Source of the DNA: Agapetus fuscipes
Taxonomy: Eukaryota > Arthropoda > Insecta > Trichoptera > Glossosomatidae
Length of the DNA stretch: 64,000 nt
Direction of reading: 5' to 3'
NCBI GenBank assembly: GCA_951799405.1
Contig: OX637339.1
Span: 9,858,001 to 9,922,000, forward strand
How positions within the stretch are numbered: position 1 is the first letter of the stretch; every line of letters starts with the position of its first letter. Below the pieces are notes generated by a model. That model was not told the DNA's origin, did not search any database, and saw only the letters and a list, made by a program, of their open reading frames with translations. The translations under genes and the position numbers were made by a program. Below are positions 33,410 to 45,700 of this stretch, one piece after another.

Positions 33410-33562
33410 CAACTGAGCTGCACATATAGAGAAACTACTTACCAAGTTATCCCTGAAACGGTTACATGTAACGTGTGGAACTAGGAGGCTAGTTCCCATT
33501 CCTTGTGAAGGCTGAGTAAACCTTTCCTATACTATTATTATGTTGGGTTTGAAATGAACAAT
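33410..33562 (-). mobile_element. SINE-2 fragment
   Basis: caactgagctgcacatatag, gttatccctgaaacggttac and ggcctttgaaat-like end gggtttgaaatgaac. Confidence 0.65.
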
Positions 33563-33914
33563 GGCAGCCAGCTGTGAAAGCTTCCAAACGTGTTCAAATA
33601 AAAAAAATATAGGATTATAATTTCATTGACTTTTATTCAATTATAATCAAAAACATAAAAAGATGACAGTATAACTCGGTTTGGTCAAAAAAGTATAAAT
33701 TAAAAATAATTATTAATGCAAATGATGTAAAACAATGGATTACCCACTGGACAAGAGCAGGGACACACATTCATAGTAATATTTAAGATCATTTATCTCC
33801 ACTCACTGATCAACCTTAAAATTAATAAAAAAAAACATTAGAGCTGACAGCTGTCATCAACTACAAGGAGTACCAACCACACCATTTTAATAATCAATAT
33901 ATTTATTTATATTA

Positions 33915-34015
33915 TCAGGTCCACATGTGAATTGACGGCCAATATTTGCTAAGGCCGGCAGTCCAATAAAAGACTGACAGCTCGCCGAGAACAAAAATCC
34001 AAATTCATAAATGTT
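33915..34015. repeat. Repeat A fragment
   Basis: ggtccacatgtgaattgacg at the left, then agactgacagctcgccgaga. Confidence 0.6.
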
Positions 34016-34024
34016 CCAACCTCA

Positions 34025-34235
34025 TTGGCTTTATAAGTTGATATGAAGCTGACCAACAAAATTCAGTTCATTCTTGCAAATGCAATTTTACAAACGCAGT
34101 TTTATGTCAAAACTAAGAAGAGTTTATGTATATTTTAAGATTTTATTTTGCGAGTACGCATGTACTTCCGTAGTATGAGGAAGTGAAAAATAAATTGAAT
34201 CTTCAATGCCTATATATCTTTGCAACATAATTATA
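34025..34235 (+). repeat. RTE 3'-tail copy, diverged
   Basis: ggctttataagttgatatga to ctttgcaacataattataaa. Confidence 0.6.
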
Positions 34236-34764
34236 AATTATTGTTTTTTTTTTAAATGGATCTTTCATATGTTCTCTTGTGGACATGAATTATATATGAA
34301 TCTTGAATGTAAATCTATCTGTGCAATTGACATCAAGTAAAGAAAATAAGAAATAGAAAACTAGAAATGAGTTATTATATGATTTGGTTGATCCAACTTA
34401 ACAGTTTGTCAATGCGCCGTCACTCAAAGATCCATACATCATTGTGAAATAATATGAATGACAACTGCGAATACTGACACCATACTTATTTAAAATTAAA
34501 ATAATAAAAGAAAATCTACAACTATAGCTGTCTTATTTCAGTGTAAATTAAAACCTGTAATTACGGTATGAAACTTTGTTTAAGTGTTACACGGATCATT
34601 ATGAATGTTTATTAAAAACGGAACTACCATCGCCATCTTGTAAAATATTACCCTTAATAGTTGACCATGAAGTTAGCTGTGTTTTAATTTGTTTTGCTTG
34701 TGGTTATTGTTTCATCGTTTGATAAAAACAACAAGATTGACATTATAAGAATAAAATCTTGGAA

Positions 34765-34915
34765 AGACAAACAAGAGGTCGCCCAAGAACTTCATACTTC
34801 CAGGATTTGTTGCGGCTCATGGATGCCTCGTTCTATTCGCAGCTCAGGAGGATGGCAACCAACAGAGACAGATGGCTGGCACAACAAAGGCACTGCCTTT
34901 AGAAGATGATGGTGA
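34765..34915 (+). pseudogene. Fragment of an RTE-like LINE C-terminus
   Basis: One frame reads RGRPRTSYFQDLLRLMDASF then ATNRDRWLAQQRHC, stop. GRPRTSYFQD is a typical endpoint of such reverse transcriptases. The family differs from the main RTE. Confidence 0.6.
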
Positions 34916-37020
34916 ACTTATAGACAATGTGTGAGGGAGGTTGTGTTTTAAATGAAGTAGTATTTTGCTAAAAAAACATTAAAATGATGTACATTGATTG
35001 AATCAGTTGGTAGCTCCAAATACCATAGCAGCTTCCTCACTAAAATTTTACCTACTTTCATTAAGATCCGTCTCCCACTGTACAATATCATTTTACAATT
35101 TCATGCACAAATGAATAGTCCAGTTCCTATAGGAGTTAGCAACTGAAAAAATGGTCATTTGTGCTCGTTATGACCGAGTTAGGCTGTATTTGAAAACGGA
35201 AAGACATGTTTTGAAACGATGAGATCAAAGTGTGCTACTTTTCTTTGTATTAACTTACAACAGAGGTCTTTTTTTTTGGCATTCCAAACATTATATTGCC
35301 TACAGTATCAGTTGATGGCCAAACAGAAAAAATATAAACAAAAAACTTATCATAAATAGAGTCGGAACATTCCAGATTTCCCTCAACGGGATGTTGTCAT
35401 GCATGTACCTAGACAACAAACACCTTGAGAAAAAAAAACTATTTGGTTAGCAACCTGGCGGGATGATTTCATAGTTTTTTGTTTCAACTCCATCCAGCAG
35501 AGAAAAAGAAGAGTCCTTAAGGTGAAGAAAAGCATAAAAACTGTTGAAAATCCCCTTTAGGATGTTAAACATGATTAAAAAACCTTTGAAAAACTTGATT
35601 TCTCCATTTAGCTGGTTTTCCTTTCTATCAACAAAAGTAGATGGTTAAAAAAACCTATAAAAAGGTTATCTTATCATAGACTTCACGTAAAAAATAATTA
35701 AACATAAAAACTAAAAAGTTGATGTATAAATTCACGCATTCCGATGACAGTTATCGCAGACTAGCGAAAAAATTATTTTCATACAAAATGAATATTTCAA
35801 CCCGCTGCACAAGATTAAAGTTAAAATTTGAATCCATTGACAAGAAGCAATTTAACTTTTTTACTTGAAAAATAATCATCTGTATCAAATTTTAAACAAT
35901 TTTGCGAAAACGTACATTTCAACAGTGCAAATAAATTTGCTCATTTTGTGGAGTGAATTAACTTATTGCAAATTTGTATGAAATTTAAATCTTTGATTCT
36001 TTCCATTGGGTGTCATCGTTATGGGTGACTTTAACCTTAAAATATGTTCAAGTTGAAATTGTTAAAAACTAAGAAAAAAAATAGTACAAAGCAATTGATT
36101 GATTAATCTTATTTAATTTTAAATGAGTTTTTTTTTGTTATTCCTAATTTTTTATGTTTTTTTTCTTACACCTATCCCCCTTTTCATTTTGCACTTTTTC
36201 TCTCTCATAATATTAATACATGAATAATGCGTAGATTAAATGTTTTAAAATTACCAACAATTATGTGTACAAATGTTAAATATATATTTATATTTTTGTT
36301 TAAATTTTGTCAAAAAATGGCAGTTTAGTCGAGACTTCTACATAACACTCAAAGCCACTAAAAATCACATTGTGTCAAAAAAATATTCATTTTAATCAAC
36401 TTAAAAGCATGGCGTAGAGAAGAACAGACTTCTTAATGTTGGGTCGAAGACAAAACCAACGTCATCAGGAGATGGGGCTGTTTACAAAGAAATTCCAGAA
36501 TAAGTGCCAACTTCAGAGTTTGTAACTGCCATCTGCCATGTAGATGGGCATTACACCATGCATTTTGTCATTTGTTGCTGAAATTAGTACCGTGTGTAGT
36601 ATTTTACTAACATTATTGAGCATTACATTATATTATGTTGCTTTAATTATGTATTTACCAAGACATAATATGTCGTTGCGTTGCATAGTTGCGTTGCGTT
36701 TGCTAGGTAAAAATGTAAATTAAAATGAATAAATTTTTGATGTCAAACCAAGAACAGACTTAAAAAAATATATATTATTTATTCAAATTTTAAGGCGTTA
36801 TGTATTAGAAAATTCCAGAAAATAATTTAAGAATTGAACAGCCAAGAGTCAAAGCAAATTTTACAAGTTTTTTTTCGGTTTTTCTTAGTACAAAAATAGT
36901 CAAATCACTGGATAACTCAAGAAAAATAAGTGCAGTCGTCACAAACGACATGGACAAAAAAATATGCCACATAATTAAGACATGTTGCTAGGGAAAATAT
37001 CATCAAGGAAAAGATAAGGA
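34916..37020. other. AT-rich intergenic stretch
   Basis: Nothing recognised except the relic at 36.4 kb. Confidence 0.5.
36432..36478 (-). repeat. Hammerhead-like relic, family 2, intact CTGATGA core
   Basis: Minus: CTCCTGATGACGTTGG, a loop, CCCAACATTAAG. The 5' core and stem match the other relics; the GAAA strand is lost. Confidence 0.4.
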
Positions 37021-37024
37021 AAGA

Positions 37025-37255
37025 TTTCCTTGACTAATAGTTTGGTATGAGGCTGACTCCCATGCTGTATAAACTTAATTGACTTTTGCCAATCCTACGA
37101 CGGTTTCAGGGAAAGGCGGCAGGAGTTGCATGGTTTATGTGCAAGTGAAGTCATCTTTATTTTGTTAATACAGATGCAGGATGTGTAAATGAGTGTGTAT
37201 TGAATATAAGCCAAGAAATACAATGTCACTATATACTTGCAACTTATGTCATTTC
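37025..37255 (+). repeat. RTE 3'-tail copy, diverged
   Basis: ttccttgactaatagtttgg start; ends tacttgcaacttatgtcatt. Confidence 0.65.
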
Positions 37256-37451
37256 CCACTGAGAGGAATTAGAAGCATCATTCCAACTAGACGGATTTGG
37301 ATAATTTTCATGAACATTGTTTATTTCATAATGTGAAATTTTGTTTTGACTCTTAACTTTCAAATTACAATCAGTTTTAAATATATTTTTCCATGATAAG
37401 GAAGCTGAGATCACTAAATATGCAGTATGGATAAATCATAGATGTAAATAT

Positions 37452-37735
37452 TCAGATGATTTATTTGGTGTGTTTTTGTGTGAATTACACCTCAAGAGCC
37501 CTCTGTGAGCTTAGCTGTCGTTACAGAAAGTGGCAAAGACACAAGCAAGACTCAGTTGCTGAAAGGCTGGATGACCTGTAGTGACCAGTTTTGGTAAAGG
37601 TTTATGAATTTATCAACCCCGTGTACTTAGAGCATATTTTGAAAATAAAATAATTTTTATGTACTCTGACGGAAATCGAACCCAAGATCTTTGGATTTCG
37701 AGTCTGTAGCATTAACCACTAGACTATGGACTGAT
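37452..37735 (-). mobile_element. SINE-1 copy
   Basis: atgatttatttggtgtgttt to cactagactatggactg; diverged. Confidence 0.75.
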
Positions 37736-37802
37736 GCAGAAGCATGCATTAGGTAAAGGTGAAATTTCAGAATTAATAGTTTGCCTTTTGCCATTAAAAT
37801 AA

Positions 37803-38080
37803 CACCAATCTATTGGTTAACGCTACCGACTTGTAAATGGAAAGGCGTGAGTTTAATTTCCGACTGAGCTCAAAAGAATAATCAATTAATTATTCAAATA
37901 TGCTCTTTTCAGAGTTGAAAAGTCATATACATGCCTTTACCGAAATACTTCATCCAGCATTCCAGTCACCGAGTCATGCTGGCAAAATTGTCACTGACTC
38001 GTGATGAACAAGCAAGCATAGAGCTCTTGAGAAGTGATTCACACATAAACAGTGTTCAAAATGAACCATCCTGAAATCCA
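37803..38080 (+). mobile_element. SINE-1 copy, inverted to its neighbour
   Basis: tctattggttaacgctaccg to gtgttcaaaatgaaccatcc; head to head with the copy ending at 37735. Confidence 0.65.
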
Positions 38081-39029
38081 TTTGTGTTCTAACAATGACT
38101 CAAATCAAACCCAAAATTTCAATTTTAAATCATAACTTCAAGGTTAAATGCATTTTTCACCATGTGTTGTCTACCTTATAGGTACATTTGCCTACATGGG
38201 ATGCTCACCTCTGAAATGAGACAAACTAATATCATCGTTAACAATATTTCTTCTGGCTTTTTCAATAAATGTTGCCATCCCTTCCATGTTTCCTCAACAA
38301 ATGAAATCTAAAAAAATGATTCCAAAAATTTATATTTTGTTCTACCCATCCATATATAGTGATCTTTTTACCTTAATTTTACATTATAATTTATTGAAAG
38401 AAAGCAAATACATGGACCTCTCCTGCGTAAACTATTGTATCTGCAAAAATATCATTGCTTTATATTTAAGTCAATTTTTATCAGGGTACAGTAGGACCTC
38501 GATTATGTGAGTTATTATGGCCGTTGATGTTACAGATAGCGTGTAACGCAAACTTAAGTGGATCTGCTTGTGAGCATACATTTTACATGAATCCTAAATG
38601 TTAATGTATCTTTGCAACTTATATTATAGATATACTCTTCCAAAAAATATTTACTGCAAGTACAATAATTTACTGAGGATGTGTTAATATAATCGGAGTT
38701 ATTAGAAAAAATATATATATACAACTTACAAATTATAAAAAATAAATGAAAAGGAGCATTCCTAAACACTGTCTATCACATATATTTTTTTGTATATTTT
38801 CATTTTATTATTTCTTAATTTGTAATTATTATATCTTTATGTAAAAATATATCAAAACTTATTACTCCATCCTGGATATATGCAACGCATAATCCGGGAC
38901 CCTCTAACCTCACTTATATTTATTATATAATACAAAATAAACGAGTTTTTGACCCGTACACATTCAAATGCACACCTTACCTGCTAACAAGCATTTTATC
39001 ATTTTTTTATTGACCACTATTTTGAATCT

Positions 39030-39215
39030 GAACAAGCTTTGCAATGGACTCGGTACAAATTTGAATTTAGAACTTTTTTCTCGACAGGCAAATGCCACAC
39101 TTCTATGGAACTATGGTCCTTATCAATCAAAAATAAAATATATTTGTGCATTTTCCCTTGCAACCCCACCATATGATATTTAATTTTCTGCCCCCAATTC
39201 AAATGTGCTGAGTTC
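39030..39215. repeat. Repeat A fragment
   Basis: gcaatggactcggtacaaat, ctcgacaggcaaatgccaca, ttcccttgcaaccccaccat. Confidence 0.5.
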
Positions 39216-39458
39216 ATTCATGCTATGAGCTTCAGCAAGGTGGATTTAAAAAGGTGAGAAAATTTTGGCAATCATTGATTGTACCTGAAGATGATCGATA
39301 GATTGAAAGTGTTTGTATTTATTAATGAAAATTAAATTAATAATAGAGTGAAAATAAGAAGTGTTTTATTAGAATTTTTGATTCTACAATTTTTGTTGTT
39401 ATGTATGTTGTATCTTGACTTAAAACGGAAAGTTTGTCAACAGTTAGTTCGCAATTCC

Positions 39459-39464
39459 TTTATT
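39459..39464 (-). terminator. Candidate poly(A) signal of PRAS40
   Basis: TTTATT on the plus strand is AATAAA on the minus strand, about 190 bases past the stop. A second one lies at 39365-39370. Confidence 0.45.
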
Positions 39465-39649
39465 GTCGACATTCAAAATACTGATTTCTCACTATCGAGT
39501 AGTAAACTTTTGAAACAGGTAACTCATTTAAATAAAAACCTGTATGACTGCTGATATCCGATGGAATAATAATGGTCAATTGTGTGGTGTGCTGGTCAGG
39601 TTGTGTGTGTGTCACAGAGTGTGTGGGTGCGTGGCTGACTAGGCTGTGA

Positions 39650-39757
39650 CTAGATCTGCGTGGAGAAGCGGGGGCGGGGCAGGTCCCCAAACACGTCCCC
39701 GTGCACGGAGCGGGCCAGCGCCTGGATGCTCGCCGCTATGTCCTGCGGGTCGTCCTC
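39650..39757 (-). CDS. PRAS40 exon 7, Akt site and stop
   Basis: Acceptor CCGTTCTAG; codes EDDPQDIAASIQALARSVHG then VFGDLPRPRFSTQI and TAG (39652-39650). RPRFST is an Akt consensus. Confidence 0.93.
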   Translation of the reverse strand, partial: EDDPQDIAASIQALARSVHGDVFGDLPRPRFSTQI

Positions 39758-42700
39758 CTAGAACGGACAATCAAGATTCTATAAGTGGTTGAACCAAGTT
39801 ACGCTCACCAAATGATGGAGAGAATGGTGCTGGTTCATAATTCTACCATGTGTTTGAGCGAGATGCTCTAACGGTAAATCTACCCAAGTAAAACTACCTA
39901 GAGTCCCAGACCATTTAGGCATCAAGATTGGAGCCAAGGATTAATTCTGTGGGCGAAAGGAACGGAATGAGTAAAAAAAATTGAGTTTTGAGTTAAGTAT
40001 GCAGAGTGATTCTTTAGATATATATCTGGTAAAGAAAAATGATTTGAGTCAAAAAATAATATAAAATTTGAATAAACTTGTGGGGATCTAACCCTTGCCC
40101 TCGGCATGTAATGCAACCATTCCACCAACTGAGCTATCGACCGGACTTTTTACAAATTTGGTCGTCGCTACAAAGCGCCAATTCTTCTAGCTCACTTCAT
40201 TAATCCATTTTTAAAGCGAAAAAAAGGTAAAAATACAAGTGCTGGTTGTGGTCCATACCTGATCTCCGTGCTCCACTCCGTCCTGCACAAACTGTGCAAA
40301 GGCCGGCACATTGACGGGCAGGCTCTTGGCCAGGGCGGCCCCCCAGCCTGCCCCCCCTGCGCCTCCCCCAGCACCCCCAATGTGGATGCCCTCATCACGA
40401 CTCACCGAGTCTGCAATGTACAAACACTCTTATTTACATATTATATTAACTTTGAAGATTAATTACACTTTTCGGATATTAGACGAAACGTCAGGTGCTT
40501 TCCACACTAGACACATTCTGCCCGGTTTGTCTATCGATTATGGAGAGACTGTGTGAAAGCTTTCATACGTCCCAATACGCTAATACATTTTTGACCCGGT
40601 AATCTATAGACAAACCATAACCATCCGAGCAGAATGCCTCTAGTTTGTAAAGGACCTTATCGAAGAACTTATATTATTCTTGGCTGGCAACGTAGGCAAC
40701 GTTTTCAGGAGGCACTTTTTCTACACAACGATTGACGATAAACCTGACTATAGATATTTGATAAACAATTTCAGGACAACTTACATTATCCTCAAGGTTT
40801 TGATTGGGTAGTAGCCAACGACATCAAGAGACACCCTTTCTGTACAATAATTACAGATGAAACTACAAAAATCAAGTAAGTGGCATGGGACAGGAGTACT
40901 TGAAGGCATATGCAATTGGAGCCCAAGGTTTTATTGGCTATAGCTTCATCGGATAAAGAAAGAAAGTGTCAACAACTTAAAATAAGGATACTTTCACATC
41001 CGGGGCATATACTGCATGAGGAAAAATACCACCTTCTCCAGCTTATATTCCAATCTAATCTAATCTAAGTTGCAAAGATATGTTACATTGGAGATTCACA
41101 TTATATGCATTCTCACAAGCAGACACGTACAAGTTCGCGTTTGCACATGCCGCATGTGAACCTATAACATAAAAATCCAAATCTCAAATGGACATACACC
41201 CTGCAACTCTTGCCGTCCTTCCCTGAAACAGGGGTGACATTGGCAAAGTGAACCATTTTTACAGCATGGGTGGTCAGCCGCATACCAACCTATAAGTCAA
41301 GGAACATACAGGACAAATTACATTTTTTAAAATCAATAAATAATAACACGTACGGACATCAAAACTAAAACAGAAAAAAAAACAATTTAATAAACCTTAG
41401 CCACCAACATTACAGATCAACCGCCATTTCTTTCTGTCCTTACATACTTCTTTCATTTCCTCCAGAGCAATAATCTTCTATAAGCTATATTGATGGGGAA
41501 AATTCAGGAAATACAAGGACCCAGTAGGAGACAGATGTCCTGACAGGGAAATATATGGGAGTGGACTGACATTGAAAGTGTGAAAGAGCTGTTCCGAAGC
41601 GCAATACAGGGACATGTTAACCGAGGTGATTACCAACGTTAGGGGGAACTAGACAGGGCACACGAAGAAGAAAATAAGGATATGTTACCGTCAGTGTCTG
41701 AATCATATCCATAAGCGTCAGACTGCTGGTCACTGTTGGCGGGTGGGGAGGAGTCCATTCCCTCAAGGTCAAATATGCCTTCAGAGTCCAGGGAGTCCTC
41801 TTTGTATGTGCCCTCAGTAACCAGGCTCTGAAAGTGCAGGATTTCAAAAGTTGTACTTCTTGCATTGTAGTGTTTTCCAAACACTGGACAACCATGTGCT
41901 GCTCGGATTTTGAAAATTTAAAAGACACTAAATAACAAACACAGTAAATGGTAGTTTGTACCAAGATGCATGGTGGAGATGAGGCTGTCGGGTGAGCTGC
42001 ACAAAAATGATGTCCTGTTGATTTAAGTATAAAAATCTGATTACTATTTGTAACTTTCTCATATCCAATTTCCTCTTTTTGTTAGTTTGACCACTACGGT
42101 TTGAAATCAAGCATTCATGTAATGGTGGAACATTAATTGCTCAGGTGCCAGGCTCTAAGGAACGTTTACAAGTGATTTTTGTTTTTCTTAAGTTTTTTCA
42201 CAGCAATAAGATTGAAAATCACTCAGCATATTCTTATTGGATGAAGCTATCAACCAAAAGAATCAGAGCATTAATTTTAGTGTGCAACATTTTGTTACAA
42301 AATTCATGAGTTTCCCTGGTGAACTGACGAAGAAAAATAAAATACAACAATGCTTCACTAGTTGTAGGCATTCAGCTGCCTGCTGGCATACATTCTCATT
42401 CACAAGCATATTATATGTGTTTTCCAAAGTAAGAATACTGATGATGTTCCACTAAATTATGCACCAGTAAAACCTTTATTTCACTGCTTTCTAAATTAAA
42501 AACTCAGATATGCTTTGTTGGAGATATTTGATACCAAATCATGAGTTGCACAGCTGCACGATAGCTGGAAATCATCGGCACACTAGAGGTTAGGGTGTGT
42601 TGCAGATTACCTTAGTGTTGCCATGTTTTGATTTATGTGTGTTGCTGAGATTGGTATTCTTGCTGCGGTGTGTGTGCCGTGATGCTGGATCCTCCGCATT

Positions 42701-45700
42701 TGTCTGTCCTGCAGATTTGGTGTTGCTAGAATTTGTTAGACCTACTCCCGCCTTCTCAGCCGCATTCAATAACCTTTAAAAAATATACATTCAAGTGTTT
42801 TATTATTATTACTAAAGCAATCACATTTACAGCGGAGCCGCTGAGAGAATGAATTTATGACAGGTCGTAATAGTATGAACGATGTAACTTTGAAGAATTT
42901 ACAATAATTTTAAACCGAATAAAAAATTACAATATCATTAATTGATGAGGCATTCACTTTGTAACCTTTCATTTTAAAAAAATTAAAATTAAAAAAGACA
43001 TTCTAAAGCATAATTATCTTTAAAAATAAATCATCATGTCAAATGGAAATATTTGTTTCAATTTATAATTTTTGGATGAAATTTTTCAAGCAAAACACTG
43101 TTTATTTTCACTATAGACTTTATTTAAAAGATTAAAATCTTTAAAACAAAATTACGAACGTTTTCGACCTAGAAGGTCATCATTAGGTATCGGAAATATT
43201 TGTTATAATTTTGGGTCAAATGGAAAGTTAAATAAATTAGAAACCAACATATTTTTTTATCTGTCAGAAATTCATTCTCTCAGCGGCTCCACTGTAGTAG
43301 CTGTTATTTATTAGCTGTGAAATAATACAAATCTGACAAAAAACAGGAAAATAAAGGGTTTTTGGAAAATATTTGACTTGAAAATTTATTATTTCAGAAC
43401 CTATAGCTGATAAAGAAAATATGCAAGAGACTATTATTGTTGTAAATATTTTTGACGTAAAAAATATAGAATGCATTTGCTATTTTATTTTTGGGTAACA
43501 AAATATACTGTACAGAATGACTCTTGGAGGGGAAGGTTTGAGAAAACAATCTTGCGATATGTTGATCTTCTTACTACTTACATATAAGAAGTTCCATATA
43601 ATGTATTTTTTTCCATGTTTCATACAACTTACTTCAAAACATCATATTTTACATTTGACGTAAAATGGCCGCATACAAAACGCTGCAGGATAGGAATAGG
43701 CAACCCTATGCAAAAAGCATGTGCTTGATACAGGGTACCACCCCAAATACGTCTCTGCCAGGTAAACGATAACGTAGGGTTTTTCACAATTAGCTCTCGG
43801 CCTATTAAATACAAATTAATGTTTGCAACTTAAATTATGGTTTTTTTAAAGCTTACATGGTGAGAATTTTATGATCCCTGTGCGCTCTTTCCCTGAACTC
43901 TTCAAACTCCTGTGACTTTTTCTCCCGGAAAATCCTCACGGCTTCCTCCACGGCGTCGGCCTCCGTCTGGATGGCGTCCGCGAGCCGCTGGTTGAGCGCC
44001 GTGGTCGTCGGATGGGGATGGTTGACCACAGCTGGCGCATTGGGCAACATGGAAAGTTCCTCGTTGGACAGGCCGTTGCTGAACAGCACTATTTGAAAGG
44101 CGGGAGAATAGTTTTCACTCTTTTTCAATGACGCAATTGCTTCTTCACTCGTCTGAAATGAAAATAAATAAACTGCCATTAAAAATATCTAAAATATTAC
44201 AACTTAATAACAGTTATTTTAAGTATACGTGTATTTTTTACAATATAAAGAAAATGTGAGTACTGAATTCACAAAATTGGGTCCACATATAGCCAGGTTG
44301 CTAGGAAAAAGACATACAAATATTTTGTTATTGATTGTAATGGAAAATAATCCCATACAAGTGTGGAGTTTGCCCGCCAAGAAAACAGTTCAAAATTAAA
44401 ATTGATTCTTAGTCCATTGCATCCATGGGCTGTAAAGCGTTGAAGAGACAAGGAACATAATGTCTAAAGCTAGATGTTTATCCAGCTAACGTTATGTTTA
44501 TGTATTCATAAGCTCGCTCGCTGATTCTTAATGTCCACGTGACAGCAACAACCAAAAATACAACAACACTTCAAATTCAATTCAGTCATTCACATCAACA
44601 TGTCTACTAGAATAATTATATTACGATGATTTCTCTGATGAGCGCTGTTTTTGTGTGAATCTCACCTCAATAGCCCTCTTCGAGCTTACTTGTCACTACT
44701 AAAACTGACTATGGACTCGTTTTTGACACCGATATTCGGCAAACGTCACAGATTTATATTTAACTAGCCTGTGCTACCGATAACAAAATGAGTCTTATAC
44801 AACAACAAAAAGGTAACCTAGAATTTATAGATAGTTAGAGAAAAATACATGGAAACATTGAAAATGGTGTTCTCTGTGTTCACATTATATGTATCTCATT
44901 CTTGAAAAAAATCCTAGATTGCAAACTTTACTTCTATAAAGCCCAAATATTACTAACCCCCGTATTCACGATCAAAACTGGCACTTCCTTAAGGGCAAAC
45001 CAGCGCTTAGATTGGGGAAATTCATTTCAAGAACAATACTTAAGGTAAAATTAGCGCTTAAGCGCTCCAAAAACTAGCACTCAGGTAAGTAAGGTCGACA
45101 CGTATATTAACCAACGCTTAAGCGCTGTCAAAATATTCCGTCATATTTCATTGTTATCACATTTTTTGTTTGATTGTGAATTTACATGAAAAAATGAATT
45201 CTTACTATAAACATGATTTTTACAAGTGTATTAACATTGTTTTGACGAGTTCATTTACATTGCTTGACCATCAGAATTGGGTTTGTTCTCCGGTATGGTC
45301 TAGGACCATACTGCAATGACAGATGAACTGTCAAAATATTCCGCCGCATTTCATCAGCACATTTTTTGTTTGGTTGTGAATTATTTACATGAAATAATGA
45401 ATTCTTTCGATACAGTTGACTTCAACGAGAATAATAACATTGTTTTGTTAAAAAATAGTGTCCCAAGAAAATATATCAGAGACGGTAAAGACCCATTTAC
45501 GTATTACGAAGAGGAAGAATTTAGAAGACGTTTTTGATTGAAAAAATGCGTCGTTCTGTATACAGTTTTGCCGTTGCTCATTGAGGGTTGCAAAGCCAAC
45601 GATTTCTTCGATCTGTTATTTTATCTTCTATTACAGGTTTTTCTTTAATCAGAGCCACCAGCAGCTCCTTTTCCGCTGGAGAAAACAACATCTTTTTGGC

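Noticed and set aside
39558..39640. GT-rich stretch as a regulatory element
   Set aside because: It lies in the PRAS40 3' UTR, is short, and has no recognised motif.
41962..41996. A 35-base microexon candidate in PRAS40 (acceptor GTGCAG, donor GTACAA)
   Set aside because: Its length breaks the frame and joining it to exon 5 creates a stop. It could be a poison exon, but nothing in the sequence proves use.
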